From Cyanobacteria bacterium SBLK (GTDB taxonomy: Bacteria; Cyanobacteriota; Cyanobacteriia; Cyanobacteriales; Spirulinaceae): a stretch of 64,000 nt of DNA. The stretch spans positions 1 to 64,000 of the forward strand of contig JAGHZQ010000081.1 in NCBI GenBank assembly GCA_017746715.1. The letters are read 5' to 3'. Position numbers and translations under genes: made by a program. Under the pieces are notes generated by a model. The model did not search any database. It saw only the letters and a program-made list of their open reading frames with translations, and was not told where the DNA came from. Shown one piece after another: positions 1 through 9,300 of the stretch (the stretch's first letter is position 1; each line of letters starts with the position of its first letter).

Positions 1-388
1 GTTGGGCGGGGTGGGATTCTGTGCGGCGATATCTCGTTGAATGCTGGCGGGGGCTTGGGTGCCTGGATGCTGCTCGAAGCGACTCGGTTTTTGTCCTTGT
101 CCTTCTTGTCTGGGAGGAGTTACTGGAGGTTGTTCCGAGGCGGGGGCATCGGGAGTGATGAATTTTTGCAGGTGGGGGGGGAGTTGTTGGGGATTTTGTT
201 GTTGCAGTTGTTGGGCGTATCTTTGCAAATTGGGAGAAATTGGCTGGGGGTTGGGAGGGGTTTCGCTGTTGGACGGGGTGGGATTCTGTGCGGCGATATC
301 TCGTTGAATGCTGGCGGGGGCTTGGGTGCCTGGATGCTGCTCGAAGCGACTCGGTTTTTGTCCTTGTCCCTCTTGTCTGGGAGGAGTT
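1..388. repeat. 267-bp-spaced direct repeat inside the edge gene
   Basis: Bases 1-121 recur at 268-388 with only a few mismatches. The spacing of 267 bp is exactly 89 codons, so the duplication keeps frame. The copy at the window edge may continue outside, so the total number of units is unknown. Confidence 0.85.
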
Positions 389-783
389 GCTCCCAAATCT
401 CGTACTTGTTCTTGAGGAGTGAGTTGCGAATTGGCAAAACCGTTCGTATTCTCTCGATCGTCAGAATTAGGAGGATACTGAGTGGGACTTAAATCCCCGT
501 CGTAAGAAATATTGTTATTCGCAGGAGAGAACTCCGGCCAATTATTTCCGCGCCATTGCAGTTGAATACTTCGTAAAGAGCCTGCGGGTAAAGATTTGGC
601 AATAAATGGATGTTGCCGAAATTGAGCAAAAATCTGGGAATCCGGGAGAGAATCACTCAGTTCGGAGCGATTTCGCAAGGCTTGCAAAACAAAGGCCGAA
701 GGATTCAAGGTTGAGAGCGGTCTCGCTCCCAACGGATACAGAAACTTGGGTTGTAAATAGTTTTGTTCTGAAGACTTGCTCAT
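1..783 (-). CDS. Pro/Gln-rich repeat protein of CIS cluster, 3' end outside window
   Basis: The minus-strand frame is open from ATG at 783 to the window edge, at least 261 codons. I do not recognise a family. The first ~85 residues look globular (start MSKSSEQNYLQPKF). The rest is rich in Pro, Gln and Asn and holds two near-identical segments containing PPRQEGQGQKPSRFEQHPG and PASIQRDIAAQNP, spaced 89 codons apart. It begins 30 nt after the tail tube gene on the same strand, so it is probably co-transcribed with the CIS genes. The IQR tripeptide also recurs in both DUF4157 proteins of this window (IQRK, IQRD, IQRT), so this could be another cargo or adaptor protein. That is inference. The C-terminus is not visible and no strong Shine-Dalgarno precedes the ATG. 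Confidence 0.6.
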   Translation of the reverse strand, partial: MSKSSEQNYLQPKFLYPLGARPLSTLNPSAFVLQALRNRSELSDSLPDSQIFAQFRQHPFIAKSLPAGSLRSIQLQWRGNNWPEFSPANNNISYDGDLSPTQYPPNSDDRENTNGFANSQLTPQEQVRDLGATPPRQEGQGQKPSRFEQHPGTQAPASIQRDIAAQNPTPSNSETPPNPQPISPNLQRYAQQLQQQNPQQLPPHLQKFITPDAPASEQPPVTPPRQEGQGQKPSRFEQHPGTQAPASIQRDIAAQNPTPPN

Positions 784-813
784 AATAACCAACGCCCAAC
801 AACAAACAACAAA

Positions 814-1383
814 TTAATTACTGGCAAAAAAGCCCGTTGCATCTCGCCCGCTTGAATGGATGGTTGCTCCGCTACTGGAAGAACTAGAACTCATCGTATT
901 GTTAACGTAAATTTTCAACCCTTCATAAGCAACTTCTAACTCCTCAATGGCAACGCTGGTTCCATCTGCTTGCAACCCGGGGGCTTGCCATCTTACCGGG
1001 ATTGCCCCAATTAACGTCCAAGTTTGGATGGTTTCCCCTGCTTGATTAAAAAGTAAAATGTTAACGTTGCGACGATAATCGCTAACATTTTTTGAATCGG
1101 TTCCGGCAGTTTCAAAGGTGCTAAATAAACTGCTCGCCCATCCTAAAAATACCAAATCGTTAGACATTCCTCGCTTGAGAGTCACGTTAGAGAATTTCAC
1201 ATCTTTTAACATCACTCTTTGCTGATTGTTAACTCCTCCCTCATAAAAAATATCGTGTTCGAGGTTGGCTGTTAGACCGGAGACCTCGCTAAAGCTAGCA
1301 CTAATATAACTGCTTTCCTGCATTTCCACATAAAAGCGATTGACAGTTATATAGTTGTAATCTCGAATTGTCGTATCGGTCAT
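814..1383 (-). CDS. phage-type tail tube protein of a contractile injection system
   Basis: 189 residues. The body matches the T4 gp19-like/Afp-Pvc tube family, whose hexameric rings stack into the inner tube of contractile injection systems. Visible hallmarks are the N-terminal NRFYVEM strand, the SEVSGL motif followed by EHDIFYEGG, the VTLKRGM motif, and a C-terminal IEELEVAYEGLK strand. An unusual low-complexity tail follows (Ser-rich SSSSSSG, then about 18 residues). The start ATG overlaps the stop of the upstream 92-residue gene by 4 nt, which indicates translational coupling. Sheath and baseplate genes are expected further left, outside the window. Family assignment is firm; which of several tube paralogues it is cannot be decided here. 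Confidence 0.9.
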   Translation of the reverse strand: MTDTTIRDYNYITVNRFYVEMQESSYISASFSEVSGLTANLEHDIFYEGGVNNQQRVMLKDVKFSNVTLKRGMSNDLVFLGWASSLFSTFETAGTDSKNVSDYRRNVNILLFNQAGETIQTWTLIGAIPVRWQAPGLQADGTSVAIEELEVAYEGLKIYVNNTMSSSSSSSGATIHSSGRDATGFFASN

Positions 1384-1658
1384 CGCGATAATCCCCTTCT
1401 ATAGTTCCGATAGCGTTCGCTTTGATTGGCAAAGTCTTCAATCATTAATTCGTATACCCGATCGCCCAATTTTTGCATTAAGAGCGTATCTTCCATCACC
1501 TCAGCCGCAAATTTAGCAATAGAACTGGGAGGTTCGTCCGAACACGAACAGTTAGATTCTTCCAGAAGATCGCTATCGGCTTCAGAAAATTTAGTAAATC
1601 CAATCGTACCGCCAGCATCTCCCTGAAAAACTAAAGGCATTGGCGATTTAAGTTTCAT
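1380..1658 (-). CDS. small CIS-cluster protein, function unknown
   Basis: 92 residues, directly upstream of and overlapping the tube gene by 4 nt. It has an N-terminal half with PMPLVFQGD and an acidic, Cys-containing linker (SNCSCSDE). The C-terminal half is probably helical and ends in YRNYRRGLSR. Small proteins of comparable size lie beside tube genes in CIS operons and may act at the tube-baseplate junction, but I cannot match this one to a named family. No gene is visible between it and the caspase gene (1659-1808). Confidence 0.7.
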   Translation of the reverse strand: MKLKSPMPLVFQGDAGGTIGFTKFSEADSDLLEESNCSCSDEPPSSIAKFAAEVMEDTLLMQKLGDRVYELMIEDFANQSERYRNYRRGLSR

Positions 1659-1808
1659 CTCGCGCTTTTCCTCCCGAAATCGAACAACTTCTTTCCATCA
1701 TAAACAAATCCTCGCTTGGCGAGTGCTAGCCAAAAGTCGAAAATCGAGAACGAGGTATTTTTTCAATGGATTGGTTTTATAAGGAGAGGCGAGGGAAAAA
1801 GCAAGCCA

Positions 1809-3035
1809 TCAAACCCGCAACAGCGTTCCCACTTCAATATTGCCCGTTGCCCGTCCTTCCGCCCAAAATTGTTGCCGTTCCTCGATGGCGATGCTTCCTC
1901 CTCCTTCGAGGGCAACGAATCGCATCCCCGAGTCGACCAAACCCGGATCGATACCCCCTAGGAGAATGGTAACGCGATCGCCTTCTTTTTTCAGGACGAC
2001 AGCTCGGGCGGGCGATCGGGGATTGTCGATAAAAAAGAGCGGTTTCTCTCCATAAGATTTGCCCGGTTCGATTTCGAGAAGGGGTTGTTGAGGGGAGGGG
2101 TCTTCCTCGGAATTGTTTCGGGAAGTGTTTCTAGATAAATCTCTTTTCATCCAATCGGCAACATTGCTGACGGCATTCTCTACATTAGAGTTGTTTTGCC
2201 ATAGATATTGAGTGAGTCTATAAGTAAACGCTCCGGCGACAAAGCCATTTAAATCTTCATCAATTGCAAGTTGTCGGGGTTGGGTTGAGGCTAAGGCAAC
2301 TCCGTTAGCGATGCCGCGACGATAGCGGTTGACAAATTCTTGGGGAGACCAGCCAAACTTACGCAACCATCGATTCTGATAGGCCGTTTCTTGAGAATGA
2401 GCTTGGATTTTATTTCCTCCCGCCCGCGATCGCGTGCGAAGGTTGCGGGTTGCTGCCCCTGCATGACAACTATCGAGAACTGCCGTAAAATTCTCGGTTT
2501 TCATCGCAGACATCAATAGATATAGAGTATGCCCCATAATATCATTGACCATTCCTCCTTCACTGTCGTAATTAGCAGGTAAGTCACTATCAATGGGAAC
2601 AAGACTACCGCTCAAACCTTCTCCTGTTAGTCTATTTATATAAAGAGGATTGGGATCGCGGACGAGAGAACCGTGACCGGAATAGTGAAAAACAGCAACA
2701 TCTCCCGGTTTTGCCTGTTTGATTAAATGCTCTTCAAAGGCATCGAGAATGCCCTGTCGCGTGGCTTTGGCATCGTCGAGGATGAGAATGTCGCGGGGAT
2801 TAAACCCAAAGCGGTGAACCAGCAGATTACCCTGTAGAATCGCATCGTTAACGCAACCATAGAGGGGACCCGTGGCGGGGGCGTATTCATTGATTCCCAC
2901 CAGCAAGGCAAGTTTGCGGCGGGTGCTTTGTGCCAAAACTTTGCCGTAGCGATCGCACTGCCAGCGATTGACCCCCCATGCGGTTAAGGCAGCTCCCCCC
3001 GCTTGCAGAAGGTGACGGCGAGAGAATTTTACCAT
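1809..3035 (-). CDS. orthocaspase/metacaspase-like peptidase C14 with Tat-type signal
   Basis: 408 residues from ATG 3035, chosen over a longer upstream frame because a good Shine-Dalgarno (GGAGGA, 9 nt upstream) precedes it and the protein then opens with a twin-arginine export signal (SRRHLLQAGGAALTAW). The caspase fold p20 region is clear: KLALLVGINEY at ~41-51, catalytic His121 in HYSGHG and catalytic Cys190 in DSCHAG. These enzymes cut after basic residues in the known cyanobacterial cases and are tied to stress and cell death. The C-terminal ~130 residues after the catalytic domain look beta-rich (VVLKKEGDRVTILLGG). It lies just upstream of the CIS tube genes on the same strand, with a 150-nt gap, so co-regulation is possible but unproven. 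Confidence 0.88.
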   Translation of the reverse strand: MVKFSRRHLLQAGGAALTAWGVNRWQCDRYGKVLAQSTRRKLALLVGINEYAPATGPLYGCVNDAILQGNLLVHRFGFNPRDILILDDAKATRQGILDAFEEHLIKQAKPGDVAVFHYSGHGSLVRDPNPLYINRLTGEGLSGSLVPIDSDLPANYDSEGGMVNDIMGHTLYLLMSAMKTENFTAVLDSCHAGAATRNLRTRSRAGGNKIQAHSQETAYQNRWLRKFGWSPQEFVNRYRRGIANGVALASTQPRQLAIDEDLNGFVAGAFTYRLTQYLWQNNSNVENAVSNVADWMKRDLSRNTSRNNSEEDPSPQQPLLEIEPGKSYGEKPLFFIDNPRSPARAVVLKKEGDRVTILLGGIDPGLVDSGMRFVALEGGGSIAIEERQQFWAEGRATGNIEVGTLLRV

Positions 3036-3283
3036 TTTGTTTGCTCCTCCATCCGAGAATTGCTCTTCGACCATTGTGCCAAAAATACCAGCGTTTTGCG
3101 ATCGCTTGCCAGTCCTTTCCTCAAAACGGTGGATTCGAGAGATAGAAGGGCGATCGCAAAGCAAAATGTAACAAAATATTAAATTGAGTCTGCTTTTGCA
3201 TAAAAATTGGAATTCTCTCCAGAGAACGGAGTAAGCTCTCAATATCGAGTGGTTGGGTTATCCGTTCTCACTCTTACAGAATC

Positions 3284-4765
3284 GTGACATCTACTACCAA
3301 CCAAATCCCCATCCCCGAGTATCCCTGTCCCGACATTACCGTATATTGGCGCATTGCCCGCCTGCGGCGATCCCAACAACAGGTACTCGCTGCTAAAAAC
3401 GCCACTATTTGCCACGAGATTGCGCCTCCGGAAAGTTATGCTCTGCAATACTTTACGGGAGAATTTACCACTGGGCAAATTCAAAGTTACTGCGAGCAAA
3501 AATTTAGCGATCTTCCCCCAGATTTTGTCGTGCAATTGTTGGAGCGCTTGATCGATTTAGGGATCGTTGTCGAACAGTCACCCGTCACCCGTCACCCGTT
3601 AGGAAACGATCGACAACGTCTCAGTACAGGCAACCCACAACAAATAACAAATGACCAACAACCCACCTTTAAATCTTGCGTGCAATGGATCGAACATCCC
3701 GAGGGCTATTGGATACTCCGCAATCCGGAAGACATGACATACTTGCAAATCGATCGCGATACGGGAGAGGCGATCGCCAATTTAGGAAAAATACCTGTTG
3801 AAGCCATTTCGCAACAATATCAAATCTCTCCTCCCCAACTCGACCGTATTCTGCAATTCCTCGCCGCTACGGGAATGCTGGTAGGAACCCATCCTCCCAA
3901 ACCGCCGCCAAAGAAATTTACGCCCCTGCAACTGCTCTATTTTAAAATTTCCTTATTTAACCCCGATCCCTGGCTGCACGCTCCTGCCAGAATCTTGCGG
4001 TGGATCTGGAGCCAACCATTTTTGTTATTATTATTGAGTTTTTTAGCAGTTTCCCTTGTTTTTGGTTTAAATTCGCGATCGCAAATCCTCTATGAAGGGG
4101 AAATCCTCTGGCAAACCCAAGGAGCGCTTTTAATCGTTCCTTTTGGTCTCCTTGCGATGTTAGTGGTCACGATCCATGAATTTGCTCACGCCCTCACTCT
4201 CAAACATTACGGGGGCATCGTACCGGAAATCGGCTTGTTATTCATGTTATTGATGCCGGCCGCCTATACCAATACTAGCGATTCCTATGGCCTCGTCAAA
4301 CGCCGACAGCGTTCTCTCGTGGTCGGTGCAGGGGTTTTGTGCCAACTTGCCATCGGCGCGATCGCTTTTTGGCTGTGGTATTTCTCCGTGGATAATAGTT
4401 GGCTCAAACCCGTGGGTTATTTATTGATGGTCGCAGCATTATTTACCGTTACCCTCAACCTCAACCCCATGGCCAAATTTGACGGTTATCACCTCGCCGT
4501 TGCACTGACAGGGATTAATAATCTGCGATATCGCTCCTTTAAATTCTACATCAATTTATTGCAGGGAAAAGGCATCGAAGAACGCCCTCGATATTGGGGG
4601 ATATTAGCCATTTATGCTCCTTTAAGTTTGTTATACCTTCTCGTAGTTTTCGGCAGCATCTTGCGCTTGGTTATCTATTGGATATTAGACCACACCCCTA
4701 TTACCGCATTATTACTTTTTCTGGCATGGTTAATTTATTTTTTCTTTCCGAGAGGAGATGAATAA
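3284..4765 (+). CDS. M50-type membrane metallopeptidase of peptide-export loci
   Basis: 493 residues from GTG 3284. The N-terminal ~200 residues are soluble and resemble the winged-helix/PqqD-type modules of this class. They are followed by several membrane segments. Zinc motif HEFAH at 298-302 and a second conserved motif NPMAKFDGYH near 400 identify a site-2-protease-like M50 peptidase of the putative peptide zinc metalloprotease group. The next gene encodes an HlyD-type adaptor, the usual partner for export of a modified peptide or bacteriocin. No precursor peptide gene or ABC exporter is visible in the window. A low-complexity insert (residues ~98-130) is encoded by tandem GTCACCC repeats. 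Confidence 0.85.
   Translation: MTSTTNQIPIPEYPCPDITVYWRIARLRRSQQQVLAAKNATICHEIAPPESYALQYFTGEFTTGQIQSYCEQKFSDLPPDFVVQLLERLIDLGIVVEQSPVTRHPLGNDRQRLSTGNPQQITNDQQPTFKSCVQWIEHPEGYWILRNPEDMTYLQIDRDTGEAIANLGKIPVEAISQQYQISPPQLDRILQFLAATGMLVGTHPPKPPPKKFTPLQLLYFKISLFNPDPWLHAPARILRWIWSQPFLLLLLSFLAVSLVFGLNSRSQILYEGEILWQTQGALLIVPFGLLAMLVVTIHEFAHALTLKHYGGIVPEIGLLFMLLMPAAYTNTSDSYGLVKRRQRSLVVGAGVLCQLAIGAIAFWLWYFSVDNSWLKPVGYLLMVAALFTVTLNLNPMAKFDGYHLAVALTGINNLRYRSFKFYINLLQGKGIEERPRYWGILAIYAPLSLLYLLVVFGSILRLVIYWILDHTPITALLLFLAWLIYFFFPRGDE
3577..3600 (+). repeat. in-frame heptanucleotide repeat GTCACCC x3
   Basis: Three tandem GTCACCC units plus GTT lie inside the M50 gene and are followed by a CAACC/AACAA-rich stretch to ~3665. 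Together they encode a hydrophilic insert that interrupts otherwise folded sequence. Heptanucleotide repeats of this kind are common between genes in filamentous cyanobacteria and unusual inside them. Confidence 0.7.
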
Positions 4766-4793
4766 TCCCTCGCCCTAACTCAGACCCATCCCC

Positions 4794-4895
4794 AGCCCTT
4801 CCCAAGAGGAGACAAACTAATAACCATGAACAAAATCAGACATTAGCCCTTCCCAAGAGGAGAAAAACTAATAACCATGAACAAAATCAGACATT
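4794..4895 (+). repeat. 51-bp tandem duplication of RBS and start codon, with 6-codon decoy ORF
   Basis: 4794-4844 and 4845-4895 are identical except for one base. Each copy contains an AAGAGGAGA ribosome-binding site and the start MNKIRH. In the first copy ATG 4826 is followed after six codons by a TAG (4844-4846) created at the repeat junction. The second copy ATG 4877 starts the HlyD-type gene. The result is a leader mini-ORF with the same initiation signal as the real gene. Confidence 0.9.
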
Positions 4896-6268
4896 TTCAA
4901 GTCCCCGATCCCGCTCGAACCTTGCCGGAAACGGAAGAGGAAACTCAAGTGAGCAATCGCGTTTCCCCAAATTCATCTCTGAAAAAAAAGAAAAAAAGCT
5001 CGACTCCCACCATACTAGAAAAATCCGCACCTATAGAGAAAAAGAAAAAATCTCATTTAGGTTTTTGGATTGCCGGAAGTATTCTTGTGACAGTGGGGCT
5101 TGTCAGTCAAATTCGCGTGCATCCTTCCATCCGTGCGGAAGCGTGGTTGGAACCCAACCCCGAGGCGAGAGAAATGGTACATGCGAAAATCCCCGGCATT
5201 GTAACCGAGGTTTTAGTCCAGTCGAACGAACCCGTGCGAGCCGATCGCGCCCTCGCAATCGTCGAAAGCGAACAACTCGAAGAGGAAATCGGCAATTGGA
5301 CGCTACGCCTGCAAGAGAGTCTCGTTGCTACCGAATCTTCCCGGCAACAAATGTTCTCATCACAAGCTCGTTTAAATCAAATTCAACAGCAATACAATTT
5401 TGCTCGCGATCGCGCAGCTCAACTACAAGGAGAAATTGCTCGAATGGAATCGGGGGCGCCTCCCCCTCACATTCAAGGCTATCAAACCCAAATTCAGAAT
5501 TTGCAAGCTACCGAAGCGAGTTTAAGCAAGTCTCTCGATCGCTTTCGGGGTCTCGTCGAAGAAGGAGCGATCGCCGAAGAACAAGTCGAAGAAGTCAAAC
5601 GGCGCAAGCTGGCGATCGCGGCACAAATCGGTCAAAATCGTTCCGCTCTCGAAACTGCCAAACGCCAGCTCCAAGATGAATTAAAAGCGAAAACCGACGA
5701 ACTCAACCGCTTGCAAACTTCTCTGTCTGTCGCCCGACAGGAGTATAATTCCGCGCAAGTCTTGGTTCGAAGTCGCCAACCCATCGAAACGCAAATTCAG
5801 CAGGAGATCGAAAAACGCGCCTATCAAAAACAGGAACACTATATCCTGCGCGCACCGATTGATGGCACGGTCGTAACGCCAGACATTTTCTCTCTCAAAG
5901 GAAAATTCTTGCAAGCAGGAGAATTGGTCATGGAAATTGCCGATACGTCCCAACTGGTAGCGGCGATTGAAGTTCGACAAGAAGATCGAGATTTGGTCAA
6001 AGCCGGATCGGAGGTGAAGTTTAAACCTCTCGAACCCGGTTTGCCGAGTTTTACGACAACGATTAAGGAAATCGTGACGGTTTTAGAACGAAACGAACAG
6101 CTACAAAAATCAACCTTACAAGTCACCGCTTTAATCGATTCCACTGAGGGCAAATTACAACCCAATGCCAAAGTTTATGCAAAAATCAAATCTCCCCATA
6201 AAATTCCGCTTTACGAACAAGCGAGACGGGAGATGTTGAACTTGTTAAAATTCCGAAAATATTCTTGA
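4877..6268 (+). CDS. HlyD-family membrane fusion protein
   Basis: 463 residues. There is a cytoplasmic Lys-rich N-terminus, one membrane helix at ~64-80 (GFWIAGSILVTVGLV) and a split biotinyl-lipoyl-like domain (EMVHAKIPGIVTEVLVQ before, YILRAPIDGTVV after). A long alpha-helical coiled coil (~130-310, heptads rich in Gln and Glu) lies between them, with a C-terminal beta-barrel after it. Proteins of this type bridge an inner-membrane exporter to an outer-membrane channel. It follows the M50 peptidase gene by 111 nt and is probably co-transcribed. Its start lies in the second copy of a duplicated RBS-start segment. Confidence 0.9.
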   Translation: MNKIRHFQVPDPARTLPETEEETQVSNRVSPNSSLKKKKKSSTPTILEKSAPIEKKKKSHLGFWIAGSILVTVGLVSQIRVHPSIRAEAWLEPNPEAREMVHAKIPGIVTEVLVQSNEPVRADRALAIVESEQLEEEIGNWTLRLQESLVATESSRQQMFSSQARLNQIQQQYNFARDRAAQLQGEIARMESGAPPPHIQGYQTQIQNLQATEASLSKSLDRFRGLVEEGAIAEEQVEEVKRRKLAIAAQIGQNRSALETAKRQLQDELKAKTDELNRLQTSLSVARQEYNSAQVLVRSRQPIETQIQQEIEKRAYQKQEHYILRAPIDGTVVTPDIFSLKGKFLQAGELVMEIADTSQLVAAIEVRQEDRDLVKAGSEVKFKPLEPGLPSFTTTIKEIVTVLERNEQLQKSTLQVTALIDSTEGKLQPNAKVYAKIKSPHKIPLYEQARREMLNLLKFRKYS

Positions 6269-6350
6269 TGTTTCCTTTGGGCAGGGAATGAATTGCGATC
6301 GCCGAATCTGAGTTCGCTCGTGGGCAATACCAGCGATCGCATCGAGTCCT

Positions 6351-9300
6351 CTAAGACTGATTAGTTCCATAGAGATCGATTTTCCAATCTTTCCAGCGAT
6401 GGCCATCAGTCCACCAACGACCATTCCCGCGATCTGTATCGACAACTTCTAACGTCCACGTTCCCACTGAGGATTCTCCCCAATGTCTTGCGGTCGTAAA
6501 TGTCCAGTGACGGCGATCGTCATCGAAATCGTAAGCTGTCGTCGTATGGGGCGGGTGTTGTTGCGCCAAAACAGATCGAGTCCCATCGGGAGCAGTAAGC
6601 GTAACTTCTAAATCTCCCAAATGACTATGTAGGGCATTTAATGTCACTTCGATCCATTCCAACTCCATGTCCTCTGTAATTTCAATCGTGGAGGTTAGAG
6701 GAAAAGTTTGCGTGTCTGTAGCATCGGAAATGGCCTGATTGACGATCGCTTCTCCAGAAGCAGTCATCTCTTCATCTACCGGTATCCAAGTCTTGGCAGC
6801 TTGCACGGCAGCATCGGCATCAATTGCGCCAAACCCATACTTATGATTGACCCAATATCCCGCCTGATTTTGATACCAGTCGTCATCATCGGGATCGTTT
6901 TTCTGTGCCGTTTCGATGAGAATGTGCTGAACGTCTCGCCAAGTTAAATCGGGATTGGCTTCTAACATTAAAGCGATCGCGCCGGATACCAAGGGAGCAG
7001 CCGCAGAAGTGCCGCGAAAGCTATCGGTGTAATCATTAGTATCGTCGCCATCATCGCTATATAAATCGGTGGTGGTAATACGGCGATCGCTAATTTCTGG
7101 ATTGTAACCCGCTTGAGCCGAGATCAAGACCGAAGAACCCGGAGCGCTATAAAATGAGCGATCCCCACGCCAATCGAGGGAACTGGCTTGTTTGCCCTCA
7201 TTATCAATTGCCCCGACTGCAATAGTTTGACGGGCATTCGCGAGAGTATTCTGATTGACATTGCCCCCAATAGCGGCGTGATTGCCAGCAGCAAAGACAA
7301 CAATATTGCCCAAACCGTTACGCCCCGTTTCCGTTCCTTCATTAACCGCTCGTTCGAGGGCATATTGGGTGTTGGGGAGAGACTTGAAGAATGGTGTTCC
7401 CCAACTGTTGTTATAGATATCGATATTCTGATTTTGGTGGGAGAAGATGTTCGCCGTTTTCAAATCGTCTGTTCCATCCGAGTTAAACCGCAATCCCGCC
7501 CATTCAGCTAAGGGGGCAACACCGCTCCCACCCAGATTATTGTCCCCCCGAGCGGCAGCAACACCAGCCACTTTTGTTCCGTGACCGTGGAAGGTTTCAA
7601 GATCGAGAGAAAAATGTTCGAGAGCAATTTTTGGTCTGCGACTGGATTGATTGTCAACCCATCGGATTTGCCATACTCCTCCTGCTTCTTGTCCCTGAAA
7701 ATCGGGAATTTGTTGAGAAACCCGACCCTGAGAATCGAGGGTCAAAGGAACGCTATAACCCGATGGCGATACCAGTGACACTTCAAGAGTATCCAAAGTT
7801 TCATAGTCGATATCGAGATTCACGGTTAGATTGGCAACTTCTCCGACAATCCAACTGCGTGCAATGATAGTTTCTTGAAACCCATAGATTACCGGACCAT
7901 AGCCAACCACTGTTCCTTGAATTGCATTATCGGGATACTCATCCCGTTCGTCAAAGTCATAGCTCAGATCCGGACGATAATTGGGAAGTAAATCGGGATG
8001 TCCAATTGTATTTTTAGTAGGGTCGTCAATGGCAAAGCCTCCATCGACAATCCCGATGGTCACACCTTGACCGTAAACTCCATGTTGTTCCCAAGTATCG
8101 GTAATATTGGCATCAAAATTACCATCACTTTGTAAATGCCATTGGCTGCCGTCTGTTACCAAAGGCTCATCTTGGGGATTATTTGCAAAATCGCCTCCGT
8201 CTTGGATGAGAGGATATGCGTATTCAACCCCTATTTTTTCTGCTAAAGAAGTTTCGAGAAGTTCTGGCGCTAAATTTTCGGGAAATTCCCATAGGTAAGT
8301 GTTGGGAATGTGACCCGTCACGCCTAAGTTTTCTGCGCCTACACTGGCGGCCAAATCGCTGGCCGATAAGCCTGTCTGCACGCTGACAACCCATTTGTGC
8401 GTTCTTTCTAACACATACGGATGATGGGCTTCTAGGCTCATTGCTCGTTCGATCGCCAATTTCACGCGATCGGATAGCTCTTGACCTTCGGGAACGGAAA
8501 GAACGCTAAATGGCCGCTCTAGAGTTGCTCCCACAGAGCTATCTCCCTTGTAGGCAATGACCCTTAAACGATATTTTCCCGGCTCTCGAACTCCCAACTC
8601 ATAGTCAAAGAGAACTTGATTGGCAATATTGGGATCGGCACTCAGATCCGCAATCTCGCCCAGATAGGTCCACTCTCCGCCATCTTTTTGCAATTGCAGG
8701 CCGACGCGGGTTAATTCGGAAATCCCCTCTCGATGTTGCACCGCACCAAGAAAAGAAATGGTTTCCCCGGGGTTGTAAATGCGATCGAGGGAAATATGTA
8801 AATGTTCGGGTAAATATTCAGGAGCTTGCAGGGGGGAATCGGGATGGGGCTGTCCGCTGCCGGTGGTATATTCGACGGGTTCGTCGTCGCGAGTAGGAAC
8901 TTCATAATCTTGAGAATCGACGGCTGTTGCTAAATAAAATGCTGCTGGGAGATTTAACAATCCTGCTCCCGTTTGTTCGTCTTCTCCCGGTACATCGATA
9001 TCTCTGGCAGTTCGCTTGAGAATATCGATAATCTGACGATAGTTTAAACCAGGGTTGGCCGCCCAAACCCGAGAGATTGCCCCGGTCGCGCGAGAAGCGG
9101 CAACCCCCGTTCCAGCCATTGTTCCCGTTCCCGTTCCCACGGTAGAAACAATAGGGTTGTCTTTTGTTCCTCCCTCAGCCAGGATATCCAAGCCTTTACC
9201 ATAACTCGAATATTCGACGCGCTCCAATCCCTCCGAACTACCGACGGTCACGATATTATCAAACTCTTGAGAGGCTTGAGCCAATGCGGGCATGACGCTA

